From IMG/VR virus record IMGVR_UViG_3300032282_006264, positions 1 to 28,433 of that record: a DNA stretch of 28,433 nucleotides. One strand, 5' to 3'. Below are positions 9,601-17,879 of this stretch, piece after piece. Below the pieces are notes generated by a model. The model made no database searches, was not told the DNA's origin, and saw only the letters and a program-made list of their open reading frames with translations. Position numbers and translations under genes: made by a program. Source of the stretch: a virus. Position 1 is the stretch's first letter, and every line of letters begins with the position of its first letter.

Positions 9601-12600
9601 CGCCATTTTCTTTTCAAATACAGCAGTTACCCTTGCCTCGAATGCGGACTGAACCGCGCTCATCGTTTTCTGTATGGCAGATAGTTTTTCATTTGCCTTT
9701 TGCAGCGCATCAGAAAGCGCCGTGGTGTCTGTGGCTGCTCCGCCAATAACAATTCCAAGAGACGCAAGGGCTTCTTTTGTCAGGCCCCACTTCCCTGCAG
9801 CCTGGTCAAGAATTGAATTAAGCTGTTCTGTGCTTGTAACAAGCTCTGACTGCGACATGATGAGCGCAATTTCTGCTTTTGCGTATTGCATTGCTTTCTG
9901 TGCAGCGTCTACGTCCCCAGCCTGTCTAAATTTATTAGTATAGAAAGCAGCAGCTTGGTTTTGTATTGCAGTTATATAATCTTGATACTCTTTCATGCCT
10001 TTCTTGGTAAGATTCAGCCCGCTTGTGAAGCTTGTAAACATTTGACCGAGATCAATGCTATTGGAGTACTTAACAAGATCTTCTACGCTAATGGCAAATT
10101 GACCTGAGAGCTTCATCAGGTCTGCATACGAGAGCGAAGCTATTCTTGCATTTTCTCCGAGAACGGAAGTATTCACGCCTCCGGTCTTTATCGCCTCCGC
10201 AAACGCGCGTGACTTTTCGTCCATTTGAGTAAGATCTTGCTCTACGTTTGTTGCCTCTTTTTGAACTCCGGCAAGATCAGATGCAATATCCCCAGCGCTG
10301 CTGCCCACCAGGCTTCCAAGTATTCCGCCTATTGCGGTGCCGATCCCGGGGAGCACCAATGATCCAATCGTTGCTCCGGCTACGCCGCCCGCAAGCCCGC
10401 CACCAGCCCTCGCCCCGGCCCTTAGCGGATCTACTCCAGACATTACGTCTGCGCCAAATCCAAGTGCAGCAAATAGGCCGCCCAGTTTTCCAACTGACTT
10501 GATTCCGCTCTTTAGCGCTCCGCCGATTCCACCTGCGTTCTTAAGATTAGCTCCAATCTTCATGAAGCCGCCAGCACCCTTTGCTGCAGATGCACCAGCG
10601 CCAAGGAACCCAGAGCCAGGAAGGAAGCTTCCGCCCTTCATTAAGCTGATATACGAACCAAGTCTAAATATTGCCTGGCCGAATAACTTTACTCCCGAAA
10701 GAAAATTACCCGAAGCTCTGCTGATCCCGGCTGCTGAGATTTTCAACTCTCCAAAAAGAGATCTCAGTCTGACAAGAGATCCCGTTTCGGACGTTGACTT
10801 TGCAACTATTGCCGCCCCCCTGGTTGCCGTTACTGCTTCTCCAAGAATGTTCCCGCCACTTACTGCTCCGCGGAGCTCTCCAACGTTTTTGGCGCTGCCT
10901 GCAAGCGTTTCAAGCTTGAGCTTAAAGGCGTTTAGGGCAGTGGCAGACTGCTCTGCCGTGAGGGCAGTTTCTTCAACCGCCCTAGCAAGAACATCTTTTG
11001 CTGCTTTTGTCTGTATGCGAACATAAGATGATATAGATTTAGCGCCAGCACCCTTCTTCCCAATTGTTTGAAAGATGTCATCTGTTGCAATTTTTCCGGC
11101 GGCTCTTGAGTTGAATCCGCCAACTGCACGAAGTGCTCCGCCAACTGCACCCCCGCTTGCGGCCTTAACAAGCTGCCCAGTATTTTTATCAAAAACTGCT
11201 GACTTTCCAAAAAGCATTCCGCCAAAAAGCTTTTTCCCTGCCATGAGCGCAAGGGCTACACCTGCAAGATTTGCCGCCCCTGGTATTGCATTGATAACCT
11301 GAAGAAGAGAGTTCAATAGCTTCAACATCAAGTTTAGCGCAGGAATAATCAACTGGAGAGAGATAAGGAAAGTTGCGCCAAATGTCTCGCTCATTGACGA
11401 TACGAGCTTTGCGATTATAGGTATAAGATTATTTTGTATAGTCTTAACAACTTGTTGCAGCGGTGCCGCATATTTATTAACAAAATCCCTAAATCCGAAC
11501 TCGTTAGAAGAATATATTTCGGAAAGTTTTCCGATTCCGATAATAATTGCTGCTATGGTGAATAGAAGTGGGTTTGCATCAAGCGCTATCGTCATTGCCT
11601 GGAGGGCTATCGTGGCTACGACTATTCCGCGAACAAGGTTTGTGCGCATCATTTCGGCAACTGCGTGCACACCCTCTAGGAAGTAATCGACTACGTCGCC
11701 AACGGCACCTGCCTGCTTCCCAAACTCCCCAAGCGTTCTTCCTACTTCAACAAATCCGTATACTACCTTCTCTCCAATTGTAGAAAGATCAGAAAGAGCG
11801 CCCCCTATTGCTGGGAGCGCAGACTGAAACGTTGCTGCAAACCCTTCTGCCATTTTTCTGGCAGCTCTGGATTGCATGAATAGTCCAGCCTGGTACATCG
11901 CGTCCCTGATTCCGTCGTAGATCGGCTTGGTGATAAGCGCAACGAAGTATTGACTTGTATCCTCAAGAGTTGAAAGCGCACCCTTAAACGTTTTAGAAAG
12001 CGCCTCCATTCCGCCCCTAAACTCAATCCCAAGCTCCTGAATAATTGCATTCGCCGCAGCCTTGCCCTCGAGCCTTCCTCGCTTTGCAAGGATTCTCATT
12101 GCTTGTACTGGTCCTTCGTTCTGGATTAAGTCAACAACTTGCTTAAACTCTGCCTTTGTGACTTTCCCAAATTGAATTCCGTATTGACCAAGCTCGTTTC
12201 CCTTTAGGCCTTTCTTGGCAATGATCGTTGCAGCTTTGGTAAGGTCTGCCATTGCGTTCAATGCGTTTTCAGTCGATTTCCCCATAGCGTCTTTTTGATT
12301 TATGATTGCGGCGTCAATGACTTTACCGTTAAATTTAATAGAGACGCCACCGGCCTTAACCATGTCCTTGATGACTGCCCTAGAGAGAAGCTCATATCCA
12401 GCAATACCGGCATTTGCTAATTGCATCATGTCGTTCTGATACACGCGACCAGATTGTTTCATTTGGCCAAGCGCGTATGTAATTCTGTTTAGCTTGTCGT
12501 CTTCCCCGCCGAGCGCTGCAACCGCGTCTCCGATTGCCTGAAGATTTGGAAGTATTTGTTTAGTTTCAAATCCAAACGCCCGCATTCTTCTTGCTGATTC

Positions 12601-15600
12601 GACAAGCTCTGGGAATCTAAACGGGGTAACGTTTGCAAAATTTTGAATTTCTTTAATGAGAATTGCAGCTTTTTCTTTTGCACTTCCAAGGTCGCCAGAT
12701 AGAGAGCCAAGCGCATCTTGCTCATTTCTGAACAGCGTTTCGAAAGCTACTTGTGAATTCTCAAGTTGCTGATTGAATCCAATGACTCCACCCTGAAGGT
12801 GTCCAAGAAGTGCCCCGACCCCTTGGCTTATCTGCCCAACTACTTGTTGGCTGAATCCAAATTTTATCTGATCTGCAAATTTTCCGAGTATCCCAGAAGT
12901 TTTCTGCGTGCTCTGCTGCATGTTCTGCATCTGTTGGTCGTATTCCTGAGAGCCTGGAACGACAAACCCCTTGGGGAGATTGATTTTTGTGCCGCCTCCG
13001 CTCCCGCCTGATCCGCCAGAGGCAACAGCCCCAGCTTTTGCCTGCGCTGTAATTGCAGATGCAAGACCCTTAGCATTTATCTTTCCGCCAGATACGGCAG
13101 AAAGCTCCCCCATCATCTGGGCGATTCCCTTTATTGCGGATTTAATTTCTGCAATTTTCTTTTGCGGAACGGGTTGAACTGATCCAAGCGCTGCCATGAT
13201 TGCCGCAACCCCAACTGCGGTTGCCTGCATCTTTTTAATATTGGGACCACCGGCGCTTGGAACGCCAAAGTCTCCTGACCCACCAGCCGGAGCAGTATTT
13301 CTCCTTCCCCCACCACCTCCGCCAGATCCACCAGACCCACCGGCAGCTGCAGCAACTGTTCTTCTTACCCTTGGGGTAGCGGAAGCAACTACTTCATCAG
13401 CAACTGCGGCAACAGCCTGTGCCGTCCTAGTGCTTGATCTTCCCCCACGACCGGACGCCCTTGCTTCTGTTTTTACATTTTCGGATGCTGCAGAAGCAAC
13501 CGCATCGGTGGCTTCCTCAATCTTATCTTTTACCGATCCTTTTCCGGAAATTTTTGCAGCCTGAGCTCTCCGTTGTGCCATTCCAAGATCTGTGGCGCCT
13601 GTTGGCGCTGCAGAGCGACCAAGCAGCGCCTGCAGCGCAAGATGCGGACTATTGGCCGCTCCATCGGGATTAACAAACGAGCCCAGCCCCATTTTCGTTG
13701 CGGCTGTGCTCAGGTGGCTCATCGCGCCCCAGGCGGTGTCTCCCTTTTTGGTATTCCACCAATTCGGAGAGATTGGCTTTACCCCTCCCTTTGTTCCAAC
13801 TTTTGCTTTTGCAGAAAGCTCAGAAATTGCCTCGTCGCTCATTGATGAAACAAGACTCCTTGCAAAGCCCTTTGTGATTCCGCTCATTCCAAGGGATTTT
13901 GCCGAAGTGCCATTTGCAATTTTTTCAAATTCTGACCTTAGGCTTGTCAGCGCGCTCTTAATGTATCCACTTGCAACCGATGGGTTTTGGGCGGCCCCAA
14001 TCATTCCAAGAAGGGTTTGATTGTCTGCAGATGCAGCTATGCCAAGCTTTCTTGCTTTTTCTGGGTCATGAAGGGCGGCGGCAAGAGCTTGCCTTCTAGA
14101 AAGCCCCTGAATTCTGCCCCCCTTAAGGTCTGCCGCCTCATAAACTTTCAGTTTCCCCATTTCCTTTTCGAGATTTTTAAGCTCTCTTTCGGCAGCAGAG
14201 GACCTGATAGACATTCTAAGGAATCTAATCCTTGCAACGCGTTCCTCTATGCTTGCATCTGCCCCCACTGGCTTTTTCCCGTCAGATTTTCCAAGTTCCC
14301 TATTTAGACTTACCGCCCTTTCCTGAGCTTCCTTTGCTGCTTTTTGCAGTTTGTCGTAAGCGGCCTGATCTTTAATCGCAAATTTTCCAGCGCCGCCAGA
14401 AGAGTATTCGCTAACCCTTACAGCCTTAAGGCCAACTGCTTCCATGAAAAATGGGGAATAGCTAAACCAGGTTCCTCTTGTTGCGCTCTTTAGCCTTGCC
14501 CTGAAATTAGCTTTTATCTGCTTGTTTTTTGTTCCCGAAAGTATGTCACCAGAAGATCCCCCAAGATGCATGTATATCCCGTGCATAATTGTAAGCTCTC
14601 TGGACATAAACTCGGAAAGCGATACAACCTTATCTACGTTCTCCTTAGAGGGGTTGGTTTGTGCATTTCTTATTGCCGATCCCAGGTCTTTCCATCTTGC
14701 ATCCGCAGCAAGTTTAATTTTTTCCCTTAGGCCTGCTGGGGCTTCGCTCTGGCGCATGAAGTTGCTAAAACCACCAGCTCCCCTACGTATTCTATTTTGT
14801 TTAAACGCATTAATGTGATTAATTAGGTCGTTATAGTTTGAAGTTTGAGCATTTTTACCAACCCTTACAGAGTACGTCGAGTCGGCTGCGATTCCGCCTT
14901 TGATAAGGTTAGTTATCGCGGGCCCAAATCTTTTCTTCAGGTCGGCATAATACTTATTGAAGTTTTTTCTTTGCTCTGCTGAAACCTCATCTGGATTTCT
15001 GGTAATTCTTGGTTTCGCAAACCCTATTTCCCCCTTGCTTGTTTTGTTCGCGCGATCAACCGCTGCCTTAAGGGTTCGTGGGTCAATTCTGAACGGGAAC
15101 ATGGCAGACCCGCCATTCTTTTTTGAAGCCCTTAGCAATCTTGATCTGTGCTCATCCGGCAGTCCGGAAATTACTTTTGCGAAGGCCTCAAGGCTATTTC
15201 CAAGAAGCTCTACCTGCGTTCTTACAATGACGCTTCCGGCACCGTCAAAATTTGATTTTCCCTGGCTTGCTATAAATGATTTTCCGTCGCTAATTGTTTT
15301 ATCTATCCACTTGATTGCTTCATGCGCATTTTCAAATTTATGAGTTTTTCCGCCAACGGTAATTTTGGATAAATGTTGAACAAAAGCCGCCTCGGCTTTT
15401 GCCCTCGACGCGACAAAAGCAATTTCTTTTGCTGCCTTAGCCTCCTTGATTGCAGCTGTCTTAAGTGAGTTTTCTATTTTTCTTTGCGCCCTAGAAGAAG
15501 CCTCTGTTCTCATCCTCGGCGTAATTTGAGCAGCTATCGATCTGGCTTTTACGTAATTGGCAACAAGTCCAGATGCGTCAGATTCTATTTTTGCAATTAC

Positions 15601-16572
15601 TGCTTCTACTTTTGCAAGATCAATTTTTCCGTTTTTGTCAACAAGCCTTATTGGGGCCTTCTCGCTTTGGAATGCCGTTGGCCGCGCCCCAAGCTTTGGA
15701 TCTGCGTATTTTCCCTTTGCCCTGCTAGCAATGACTCCACCTTTTCTATAATCCTCAATCGCTTGAGAGATTAACTGCGCTGGCGTTTTGCCCTTGTTCT
15801 TTGGCATTGATTTAAGGGTTGCAACATGCCGACCGATTATCGCAAGATCCTCAGAGAGGCTGGTAAGCTTCCCTACGTTTTTGTCGGAAAGCTTTGCGTT
15901 CCTAAGTTCCTGTCGAAGATTTGTTGGCTTTCCACTTGCGTCAAACTTAAGTCCTGCCCCATGGTTGCTCAGGAACATTGAAAGAAGTATCGCGGCTTCC
16001 GAGCGAGCTCCAGCCTTTCGAAGCTGAACAAGGGCTTTGTCAAGCGCCATGGACTTAAAGTCCGCGGCAGTTCTTTGCTTATTAAGCGGCCCCCTGCCAA
16101 TCATTGAAAGTATTTTTGCCTGAGATCCTATTGGTATCCCAAGAGATCTCATTGCGGCTCGGTACAGGTTATCTACATAAGAATCGCTTCCCTTATCCCA
16201 TCCCTTTTGGCTGATGATTCTTTTAGCAAGCGACTCCGCAAGCCTATCTACTTTTCCGCCTTTTACTGCCTTGCTTACAATATCTTCTATCTTTTTAATA
16301 TTTGCAGAAATCCCAACTACGTCTTTGCTTTCTATGAAATTCTTTATTGGCTTTTTGAGATGGTCGGGTATATCTCTTACGTTGCCTGAAATAAGTGCTT
16401 GGATTCTTTTATTTTGCTCTTTTAAGCTTGCGCCTTCTTCAATCCCGGCGTACTTGACAAGCCAGTTATATATTTCCTTTTTATCTTTTCCGCCCAGCTT
16501 GAATGTAACTTGAGTCCAAAATTCTTCAGAGAAATCTTCGTTAAAAATAAGTTCTGGGTTATTACTTGCCAT
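6661..16572 (-). CDS. Tape measure protein (3303 residues) with metallopeptidase-like domain
   Basis: This protein sets tail length and occupies the tail lumen. ATG at 16572 has GGAG 4 bases upstream and overlaps the end of the chaperone reading frame by 11 bases. Residues 1-1070 are Ala/Lys-rich with no recognised domain. Gly/Ser linkers lie near 1075-1100 and 1183-1196. A classic tape-measure N-terminal domain (FETLF, then SARRMRAFGF) covers about 1270-1395. Hydrophobic segments lie near 1643-1679 and 1735-1755, with Gly-rich hydrophobic stretches near 2055-2103 and 3095-3141. A long charged coiled coil spans about 2280-2480. The LVGExGPEI motif typical of tape measure proteins occurs twice, near 2730 and 3228. 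Residues 2895-2899 are HEIGH, followed about 80 residues later by ELYAE (E2978 and E2982), the layout of a gluzincin-type zinc peptidase. At about 0.15 nm per residue the tail could approach 0.5 micrometre if the whole chain acts as the ruler. Confidence 0.95.
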   Translation of the reverse strand: MASNNPELIFNEDFSEEFWTQVTFKLGGKDKKEIYNWLVKYAGIEEGASLKEQNKRIQALISGNVRDIPDHLKKPIKNFIESKDVVGISANIKKIEDIVSKAVKGGKVDRLAESLAKRIISQKGWDKGSDSYVDNLYRAAMRSLGIPIGSQAKILSMIGRGPLNKQRTAADFKSMALDKALVQLRKAGARSEAAILLSMFLSNHGAGLKFDASGKPTNLRQELRNAKLSDKNVGKLTSLSEDLAIIGRHVATLKSMPKNKGKTPAQLISQAIEDYRKGGVIASRAKGKYADPKLGARPTAFQSEKAPIRLVDKNGKIDLAKVEAVIAKIESDASGLVANYVKARSIAAQITPRMRTEASSRAQRKIENSLKTAAIKEAKAAKEIAFVASRAKAEAAFVQHLSKITVGGKTHKFENAHEAIKWIDKTISDGKSFIASQGKSNFDGAGSVIVRTQVELLGNSLEAFAKVISGLPDEHRSRLLRASKKNGGSAMFPFRIDPRTLKAAVDRANKTSKGEIGFAKPRITRNPDEVSAEQRKNFNKYYADLKKRFGPAITNLIKGGIAADSTYSVRVGKNAQTSNYNDLINHINAFKQNRIRRGAGGFSNFMRQSEAPAGLREKIKLAADARWKDLGSAIRNAQTNPSKENVDKVVSLSEFMSRELTIMHGIYMHLGGSSGDILSGTKNKQIKANFRARLKSATRGTWFSYSPFFMEAVGLKAVRVSEYSSGGAGKFAIKDQAAYDKLQKAAKEAQERAVSLNRELGKSDGKKPVGADASIEERVARIRFLRMSIRSSAAERELKNLEKEMGKLKVYEAADLKGGRIQGLSRRQALAAALHDPEKARKLGIAASADNQTLLGMIGAAQNPSVASGYIKSALTSLRSEFEKIANGTSAKSLGMSGITKGFARSLVSSMSDEAISELSAKAKVGTKGGVKPISPNWWNTKKGDTAWGAMSHLSTAATKMGLGSFVNPDGAANSPHLALQALLGRSAAPTGATDLGMAQRRAQAAKISGKGSVKDKIEEATDAVASAASENVKTEARASGRGGRSSTRTAQAVAAVADEVVASATPRVRRTVAAAAGGSGGSGGGGGGRRNTAPAGGSGDFGVPSAGGPNIKKMQATAVGVAAIMAALGSVQPVPQKKIAEIKSAIKGIAQMMGELSAVSGGKINAKGLASAITAQAKAGAVASGGSGGSGGGTKINLPKGFVVPGSQEYDQQMQNMQQSTQKTSGILGKFADQIKFGFSQQVVGQISQGVGALLGHLQGGVIGFNQQLENSQVAFETLFRNEQDALGSLSGDLGSAKEKAAILIKEIQNFANVTPFRFPELVESARRMRAFGFETKQILPNLQAIGDAVAALGGEDDKLNRITYALGQMKQSGRVYQNDMMQLANAGIAGYELLSRAVIKDMVKAGGVSIKFNGKVIDAAIINQKDAMGKSTENALNAMADLTKAATIIAKKGLKGNELGQYGIQFGKVTKAEFKQVVDLIQNEGPVQAMRILAKRGRLEGKAAANAIIQELGIEFRGGMEALSKTFKGALSTLEDTSQYFVALITKPIYDGIRDAMYQAGLFMQSRAARKMAEGFAATFQSALPAIGGALSDLSTIGEKVVYGFVEVGRTLGEFGKQAGAVGDVVDYFLEGVHAVAEMMRTNLVRGIVVATIALQAMTIALDANPLLFTIAAIIIGIGKLSEIYSSNEFGFRDFVNKYAAPLQQVVKTIQNNLIPIIAKLVSSMSETFGATFLISLQLIIPALNLMLKLLNSLLQVINAIPGAANLAGVALALMAGKKLFGGMLFGKSAVFDKNTGQLVKAASGGAVGGALRAVGGFNSRAAGKIATDDIFQTIGKKGAGAKSISSYVRIQTKAAKDVLARAVEETALTAEQSATALNAFKLKLETLAGSAKNVGELRGAVSGGNILGEAVTATRGAAIVAKSTSETGSLVRLRSLFGELKISAAGISRASGNFLSGVKLFGQAIFRLGSYISLMKGGSFLPGSGFLGAGASAAKGAGGFMKIGANLKNAGGIGGALKSGIKSVGKLGGLFAALGFGADVMSGVDPLRAGARAGGGLAGGVAGATIGSLVLPGIGTAIGGILGSLVGSSAGDIASDLAGVQKEATNVEQDLTQMDEKSRAFAEAIKTGGVNTSVLGENARIASLSYADLMKLSGQFAISVEDLVKYSNSIDLGQMFTSFTSGLNLTKKGMKEYQDYITAIQNQAAAFYTNKFRQAGDVDAAQKAMQYAKAEIALIMSQSELVTSTEQLNSILDQAAGKWGLTKEALASLGIVIGGAATDTTALSDALQKANEKLSAIQKTMSAVQSAFEARVTAVFEKKMAEALEKAKDAFLSTQKVMVDGTEWNLLALKKEIELQDKKNRLLEIEKSIKSATRNVEMARLAQYDASIDPLDAAARMRDAEDAKTEELKRAALERKKISLDEAMSSEPVKLGLQHIDELFQAAKMKFQEGMAEIMRLIEEGKITGDQAVKMIADLYSVTLSEVGVLDANLTEDARNFGDGFLGTWDSTLEKFGKQIDKLKEQLKKVKDLGNQLKAAQDDKTNTNTSDPNSSNSQSMLGGRPYDNWRGIGTPEYAQLAQEYAASLQNLAQRSMTEASVALIANLKNKFTETAAALSAAKNPFGKGDGRYYAWQGARANAITMFAPGGEMFKAQKTAETSASFNNPAAMANAYNVQKAAFAKVRGLFTNAEIPAGFGGYITSKVDLTKYAPINSKYAKGGAVPSKGTYLVGENGPEILKMFPGGGGYVIPNHKLPPNVASIGAQHRAEGGYVGDVSLPAGETRAKSGTGSRISYPWGDIIIDSSIPGPVDLSAVAKGAERAISFAPKGMFGKGKKPVIYIDSDDAFVDTAREEVSLRPTSKTAALARPEARSIHAPGNFLLSQTNNDISGYIAHEIGHLVEYWTNRTSSIASSPLDALLSLVSGRKIGTGVETSKFAASALSKAAGEKLFSPNNEWSMLGGKEWASPTPYGTTNPRELYAEIYRVFSEHKGSIPSNNPKIKNFVSSLAGQQKWNTGKTSTIRSIDAKLGTRFGGTLASIAVDAASMFASGNLNLPNMAMSLGMNALGAIPKIGGPLASAAGLIATAVSGGDMGRAAAGTVGSIIGGSLGSLIPIPGIGTLLGSILGQMAGDFVYTNFINKSSNTKSIPLAAGRSSYNIPISSSSSYSPYGSTTSSKPIVSMPKVVSTGVAVPKKIATPFSGVAGTKMIAMADGGMTIPNVPTLVGERGPEIILPRGIGRVMPNSEVRKLGGPAYGGGHSGEINASVIINNPSVRNDHDIRKLAEEVSRAQSSLLRSAGVGRL

Positions 16573-16897
16573 TTTGCTCCGCCCCGCGCTTTCTCATGTT
16601 GTCAATTCTGTCGCGCATGAGCTTGTTTTTAGCCTCTGAAGATCCAAATTGCATAACAAGGGCATCGATTGACGACTCTTTGTCGGGGGCCTCAAGAATT
16701 TTCTTGCCGCCAGCGGATCGATCTCCACTGGAAGACTTGAACTTCTTGTCCCGGTCTTCCATATACCGACTGTATGCGGCAATTTGGGGAAGGGTCATAC
16801 GCATGAAGTCATCCGGCGTATATCCGAAAGCATCAGCGTATGAGCCCATAATCACTCCCCAATCTATGTCGGACCATCCGGTTCCCGACTTTACGCT
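16562..16897 (-). CDS. Tail assembly chaperone, -1 frameshift extension (lambda GT-like)
   Basis: This frame has no convincing start of its own but continues exactly in the -1 frame from the slippery site at 16897-16903. The fused product starts at GTG 17178 and would have 94 + 111 = 205 residues. The extension reads SVKSGTGWSDIDWG and then continues past an in-frame GTG at 16855. Phrases such as DWGVIMGSYADAFGYTPDDF and MTLPQIAAY are typical of the second part of siphovirus tail chaperones. The product binds tape measure and major tail proteins during tail assembly. It ends 11 bases inside the tape measure gene, so the two are translationally linked. Confidence 0.85.
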   Translation of the reverse strand, partial: SVKSGTGWSDIDWGVIMGSYADAFGYTPDDFMRMTLPQIAAYSRYMEDRDKKFKSSSGDRSAGGKKILEAPDKESSIDALVMQFGSSEAKNKLMRDRIDNMRKRGAEQNGK

Positions 16898-17178
16898 TTT
16901 CCCACCTGCTCACCGGCCTCCGGCTCTTCCGGAAGAAGGCCGCTGTCACGAAGAACCTTAGTAACGGTTTCCTGCATGCTCTTGATGTCAAAGCGCTCGC
17001 CGACTTCCCTCTCATCGACCTCTGGCTCATTCTTCTTAATTGCAAGCCAAAGCACATAGCGAAGCACTGAAAACTTATTAAAATCAATCTTATCTATCGC
17101 GCCGTATCGCTCCTCAAGGTCGGCAAGATCGTTAAGGCTGAGTGCCTTCTTCGGGCTAATTTCTACGAGGTTTGCCAC
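16891..17178 (-). CDS. Tail assembly chaperone, short form (lambda G-like)
   Basis: The 95-residue product is translated from GTG at 17178, chosen because AGGAG lies 8 bases upstream. A farther ATG at 17235 is in frame but would place the ribosome site and two hairpins inside the gene. The protein is acidic and mostly helical: SLNDLADLEERYGAIDK, a segment FSVLRYVLWLAIKK, then a charged C-terminus rich in Glu. This size and charge fit the short tail chaperone that, with its frameshifted long form, coats the tape measure protein during assembly. It lies between the major tail protein and tape measure genes, which is diagnostic. It is probably made in large excess over the frameshift product. 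Family assignment is by context and frameshift rather than by strong sequence similarity. Confidence 0.85.
   Translation of the reverse strand: MANLVEISPKKALSLNDLADLEERYGAIDKIDFNKFSVLRYVLWLAIKKNEPEVDEREVGERFDIKSMQETVTKVLRDSGLLPEEPEAGEQVGKA
16897..16903 (-). promoter_or_regulatory. Programmed -1 ribosomal frameshift slippery site G_GGA_AAA
   Basis: On the minus strand the chaperone frame reads GTG GGA AAA GCG TAA. The heptamer GGGAAAA is in the X_XXY_YYZ phase required for simultaneous -1 slippage, two codons before the stop at 16891. Slippage gives AGC GTA AAG and enters the downstream chaperone frame without meeting a stop. The site sits between the two chaperone reading frames and just before the tape measure gene, as in lambda G/GT and most siphoviruses. 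Confidence 0.9.
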
Positions 17179-17201
17179 GTTAAATCTCCTATCTTTCCAA
17201 T

Positions 17202-17245
17202 CACGGCAAGTCGCCGTGTGGATATCATAGCGCAACCAGCGCTAT
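17202..17245 (-). promoter_or_regulatory. Two small hairpins in the leader of the chaperone gene
   Basis: Two perfect inverted repeats lie between the terminator and the chaperone ribosome site: CACGGC/GCCGTG (17202-17218, 5-base loop) and ATAGCGC/GCGCTAT (17227-17245, 5-base loop). They are separated by 8 bases. They could be mRNA structures controlling chaperone translation, a processing site, or operator-like sites. The sequence alone does not decide. Confidence 0.45.
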
Positions 17246-17251
17246 ATGTAT

Positions 17252-17291
17252 TTATAAAACATAAAACCCCTGGGGACAAGCCCCAGGGGTT
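17252..17291 (-). terminator. Rho-independent terminator after the major tail protein gene
   Basis: A perfect 11-bp stem AACCCCTGGGG/CCCCAGGGGTT (17265-17291) closes a 5-base loop and is followed on the minus strand by TTTTATGTTTTAT. It begins 23 bases after the major tail protein stop. This is the usual way to make the major tail protein mRNA abundant while reducing read-through into the chaperone and tape measure genes. Confidence 0.9.
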
Positions 17292-17314
17292 CTATATTGT
17301 CTAAATCGACAGGA

Positions 17315-17866
17315 TTAGCTCTCGATCTCCACGCGGATGATCTGATCGGTCGTGCTGAGGGTTGTGTCGACAATGGCATTGAAATCAATGTCCATCGTCG
17401 AGATCGCCTCACGCATGAACGGGAAGTTCAGCGCGGTCGAGAATGCCTTGAAGAGGTGAACAATCACCTTCTTGTCCGGGTCATCCGTTCGGGTGTGGAC
17501 AAACTTCACATACATGGCCGAAGGCTTGTCGTCGTACTCCGTCGTGAAGACGTTGTGCGTGCCGGTAATGCCGTTCGTGCCGGTCGAAAGCGTGGTCTTC
17601 GCTGCGGTGAAGAAGCGAGCCAGGTTCTCGAAATTGATTTCGACCGATCGGGCCGAAGCGGTGACGTTGCCACCGTAGTACCCGCGGGCGATAACAAAGT
17701 TTGACTGGCCACGGAATTCAGCCTCCTGGAACTCAACCTTGAACTCCACGTCGCCACCGACCTCACCAATGGTGTAAAGGGTCGTGTAAGTCGTCGGGAG
17801 AGAGGCTGGGTTCGCACCGGCAACCCAAGGCGCAATAGAGAGCGTACCAGAACCAAGTGTCAGCAT
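17315..17866 (-). CDS. Major tail protein (tail tube subunit)
   Basis: The 183-residue product starts at ATG 17866 with AGGAG about 9 bases upstream, right after the stop of the tail completion gene. It polymerises into the tail tube around the tape measure protein. I see no named motif. The evidence is its size, beta-rich Gly/Thr/Val-rich composition (VEFKVEFQEAEF, ITGTHNVFTTEYDDKPSAMYVKF), and its position between the tail completion protein and the chaperone pair, followed by a strong terminator. Codon use looks more C/G-ending than in the tape measure and giant tail genes, which fits a highly expressed structural gene. The C-terminus ends DQIIRVEIES. Confidence 0.8.
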   Translation of the reverse strand: MLTLGSGTLSIAPWVAGANPASLPTTYTTLYTIGEVGGDVEFKVEFQEAEFRGQSNFVIARGYYGGNVTASARSVEINFENLARFFTAAKTTLSTGTNGITGTHNVFTTEYDDKPSAMYVKFVHTRTDDPDKKVIVHLFKAFSTALNFPFMREAISTMDIDFNAIVDTTLSTTDQIIRVEIES

Positions 17867-17879
17867 GCTGCTTTACTCC

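Noticed and set aside
10337-11026. Plus-strand 229-residue Pro/Ala-rich frame
   Set aside because: It is the antisense shadow of Gly/Ala-rich tape measure sequence with no start signal.
16562-16855. Independent gene starting at GTG 16855
   Set aside because: The frame continues upstream to the slippery site and there is no ribosome site at 16855; frameshift fusion explains it better.
17179-17235. Upstream ATG 17235 as chaperone start
   Set aside because: It lacks a ribosome site and would include the leader hairpin; GTG 17178 has AGGAG at good spacing.
17240-17262. Promoter with TATAAA-like -10 after the terminator
   Set aside because: AT-rich sequence there is explained as the terminator U-tract; no -35 at suitable distance was seen.
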